Assembly (NCBI GenBank): GCA_002436105.1
Contig: DIXU01000001.1
Span: 310,001 to 374,000 of the forward strand
Source: Candidatus Aminicenantes bacterium UBA6072
Lineage (GTDB): Bacteria > Acidobacteriota > Aminicenantia > UBA2199
Direction of reading: 5' to 3'
Length of the DNA stretch: 64,000 nt
Of the stretch, positions 63,361-64,000 are shown one piece after another. The position numbers and the translations under genes are program-made. Positions within the stretch are counted from its first letter, which is position 1, and each line of letters opens with the position of its first letter. The notes under the pieces were generated by a model. The model was given only the letters and a program-made list of their open reading frames with translations, was not told where the DNA came from and made no database searches.

Positions 63361-64000
63361 TTAATCCATGGGAAACTGCTTCAGCCATTCCTCGTCCACG
63401 TCGATGCGCTCGGAGTCCTTTTTCGCCACCAGGAAGTTCTCCAGCAGCAGGCAGTCCATGTTGGTGTGCCGGAAGCACTGGTAGGCGTCGCGCGGCGTGT
63501 TGACGATCGGCTCGCCGCGGACGTTGAAGGAGGTGTTGATCACCACCGGGCAGCCCGTGCGCCGGTAGAAGGCGTCGATGATGTCGTAAAAGAAGGGGTT
63601 GTTGACGCGGTCCACGGTGTGGATGCGCGCCGAGCCGTCGACATGGGTGATGGCGGGCACGTCGGAGCGGATGACCGACAGCTTGTCCAGGCCGCTGCGG
63701 GCCAGGTCGTCCGCATCCAGGGCGCGGCGCCGTTCGCGGCGCACGTCGTAGACCAGGAGCATGTAGGGCGAGGGGTGGTCGAAGTCGAAGACCTCGGTCA
63801 CGCGATCCTCCAGGATGGCCGGCGCGAAGGGGCGGAACGACTCGCGGAACTTGATCTTCAGGTTCATGATCTTCTGCATCTCCCGCGAGCGGGCGTCGCC
63901 GATGATGCTGCGGTGGCCGAGGGCGCGCGGCCCGTACTCCATGCGCCCGCTGAGCACGCCGATGACCTTCTGGGCGTCGATCAGCTCGGCGACCCTGGCC
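63361..64000 (-). CDS. NodU/CmcH-family carbamoyltransferase, C-terminal part (partial)
   Basis: The gene runs off the right edge; 213 C-terminal residues are visible. GRMEYGPRALGHRSIIGDAR and FRESFRPFAPAILEDR are the conserved C-terminal domain motifs of O-carbamoyltransferases such as NodU and TobZ. TGCPVVINTSFNVRGEPIVNTP follows near the end. These enzymes use carbamoyl phosphate and ATP to carbamoylate a sugar or natural product. The substrate is unknown. It leads an operon with SxtJ and DUF5989 genes. Confidence 0.92.
   Translation of the reverse strand, partial: ARVAELIDAQKVIGVLSGRMEYGPRALGHRSIIGDARSREMQKIMNLKIKFRESFRPFAPAILEDRVTEVFDFDHPSPYMLLVYDVRRERRRALDADDLARSGLDKLSVIRSDVPAITHVDGSARIHTVDRVNNPFFYDIIDAFYRRTGCPVVINTSFNVRGEPIVNTPRDAYQCFRHTNMDCLLLENFLVAKKDSERIDVDEEWLKQFPMD

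Overview
The window reads as a GC-rich, gene-dense bacterial chromosome (about two thirds GC in most genes, clearly lower in the 22 kb region). The gene set is that of a diderm (TolC-type outer-membrane factor, a beta-barrel remnant, ExbD, lipoproteins) with an anaerobic, amino-acid and acyl-CoA fermenting metabolism: histidine ammonia-lyase, acyl-CoA dehydrogenase, acyl-CoA ligase, butyrate kinase, ATP-type PEP carboxykinase and a large NADH/NADP/ferredoxin oxidoreductase cluster. TPR/kinase/AAA+ proteins, PilZ proteins and many solitary housekeeping genes fit an Acidobacteriota-like or Candidatus Aminicenantes-like lineage. That placement is an inference from gene content only.

Layout. 0-6.3 kb: end of a gene, a 1295-residue sigma-54-type regulator overlapping two peptide/nickel-type ABC permeases, and a PilZ protein. 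6.3-11.7 kb: a ClpA/C-like AAA+ protein with TPRs and a TPR-Ser/Thr kinase, divergent from back-to-back promoters over a perfect 16-bp palindrome. 11.7-14.7 kb: acyl-CoA dehydrogenase, HutH and a YHS/TRASH protein. 14.9-16.6 kb: a membrane protein, a decayed beta-barrel gene, rpsU and two tRNAs. 16.9-21.5 kb: a repeat-rich surface protein with a peptidase S74 chaperone domain, a lipoprotein, a methyltransferase and a duplicated fragment of it, with an 18-bp motif repeated here and at 0.2 kb.

21.4-32.2 kb is the standout. A 10.25-kb segment sits between two direct copies of a 311-bp sequence (21363-21673 and 31928-32238, two mismatches). Each copy carries the end of a small coiled-coil protein gene and the end of an fba-like aldolase gene, so the segment split a convergent gene pair. 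Its cargo is one tightly overlapped operon: zinc-ribbon protein, DRTGG protein, DRTGG-HATPase fusion, an [FeFe]-hydrogenase-like protein with an altered H-cluster site, NuoE-, NuoF- and NuoG-like subunits, and NfnA/NfnB. It probably makes an electron-bifurcating transhydrogenase-type complex with a built-in regulatory or sensory module.

32-48 kb: aldolase, papain-like protease, a CHASE4-type histidine kinase with a two-receiver LuxR regulator, a murA-HIT-UPF0173-NYN operon, an ECF sigma/anti-sigma pair (sigma gene broken by an in-frame TAG), mtnP, buk, an acyl-CoA ligase and exbD. 48-64 kb: a GlmU acetyltransferase-domain protein, rpmE-prfA-prmC, pckA, tsaD, a pseudopilin, rpsO-pnp, a TolC-like factor, a cysteine-synthase-family enzyme, an SPFH operon, and a DUF5989-SxtJ-carbamoyltransferase cluster running off the end.

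Heptanucleotide-repeat arrays form large inverted-repeat elements at four intergenic sites, and a fifth array lies in the 3' end of a PilZ gene. Several promoters place their -10 box 6-14 bases before the start codon, implying leaderless or near-leaderless transcripts.
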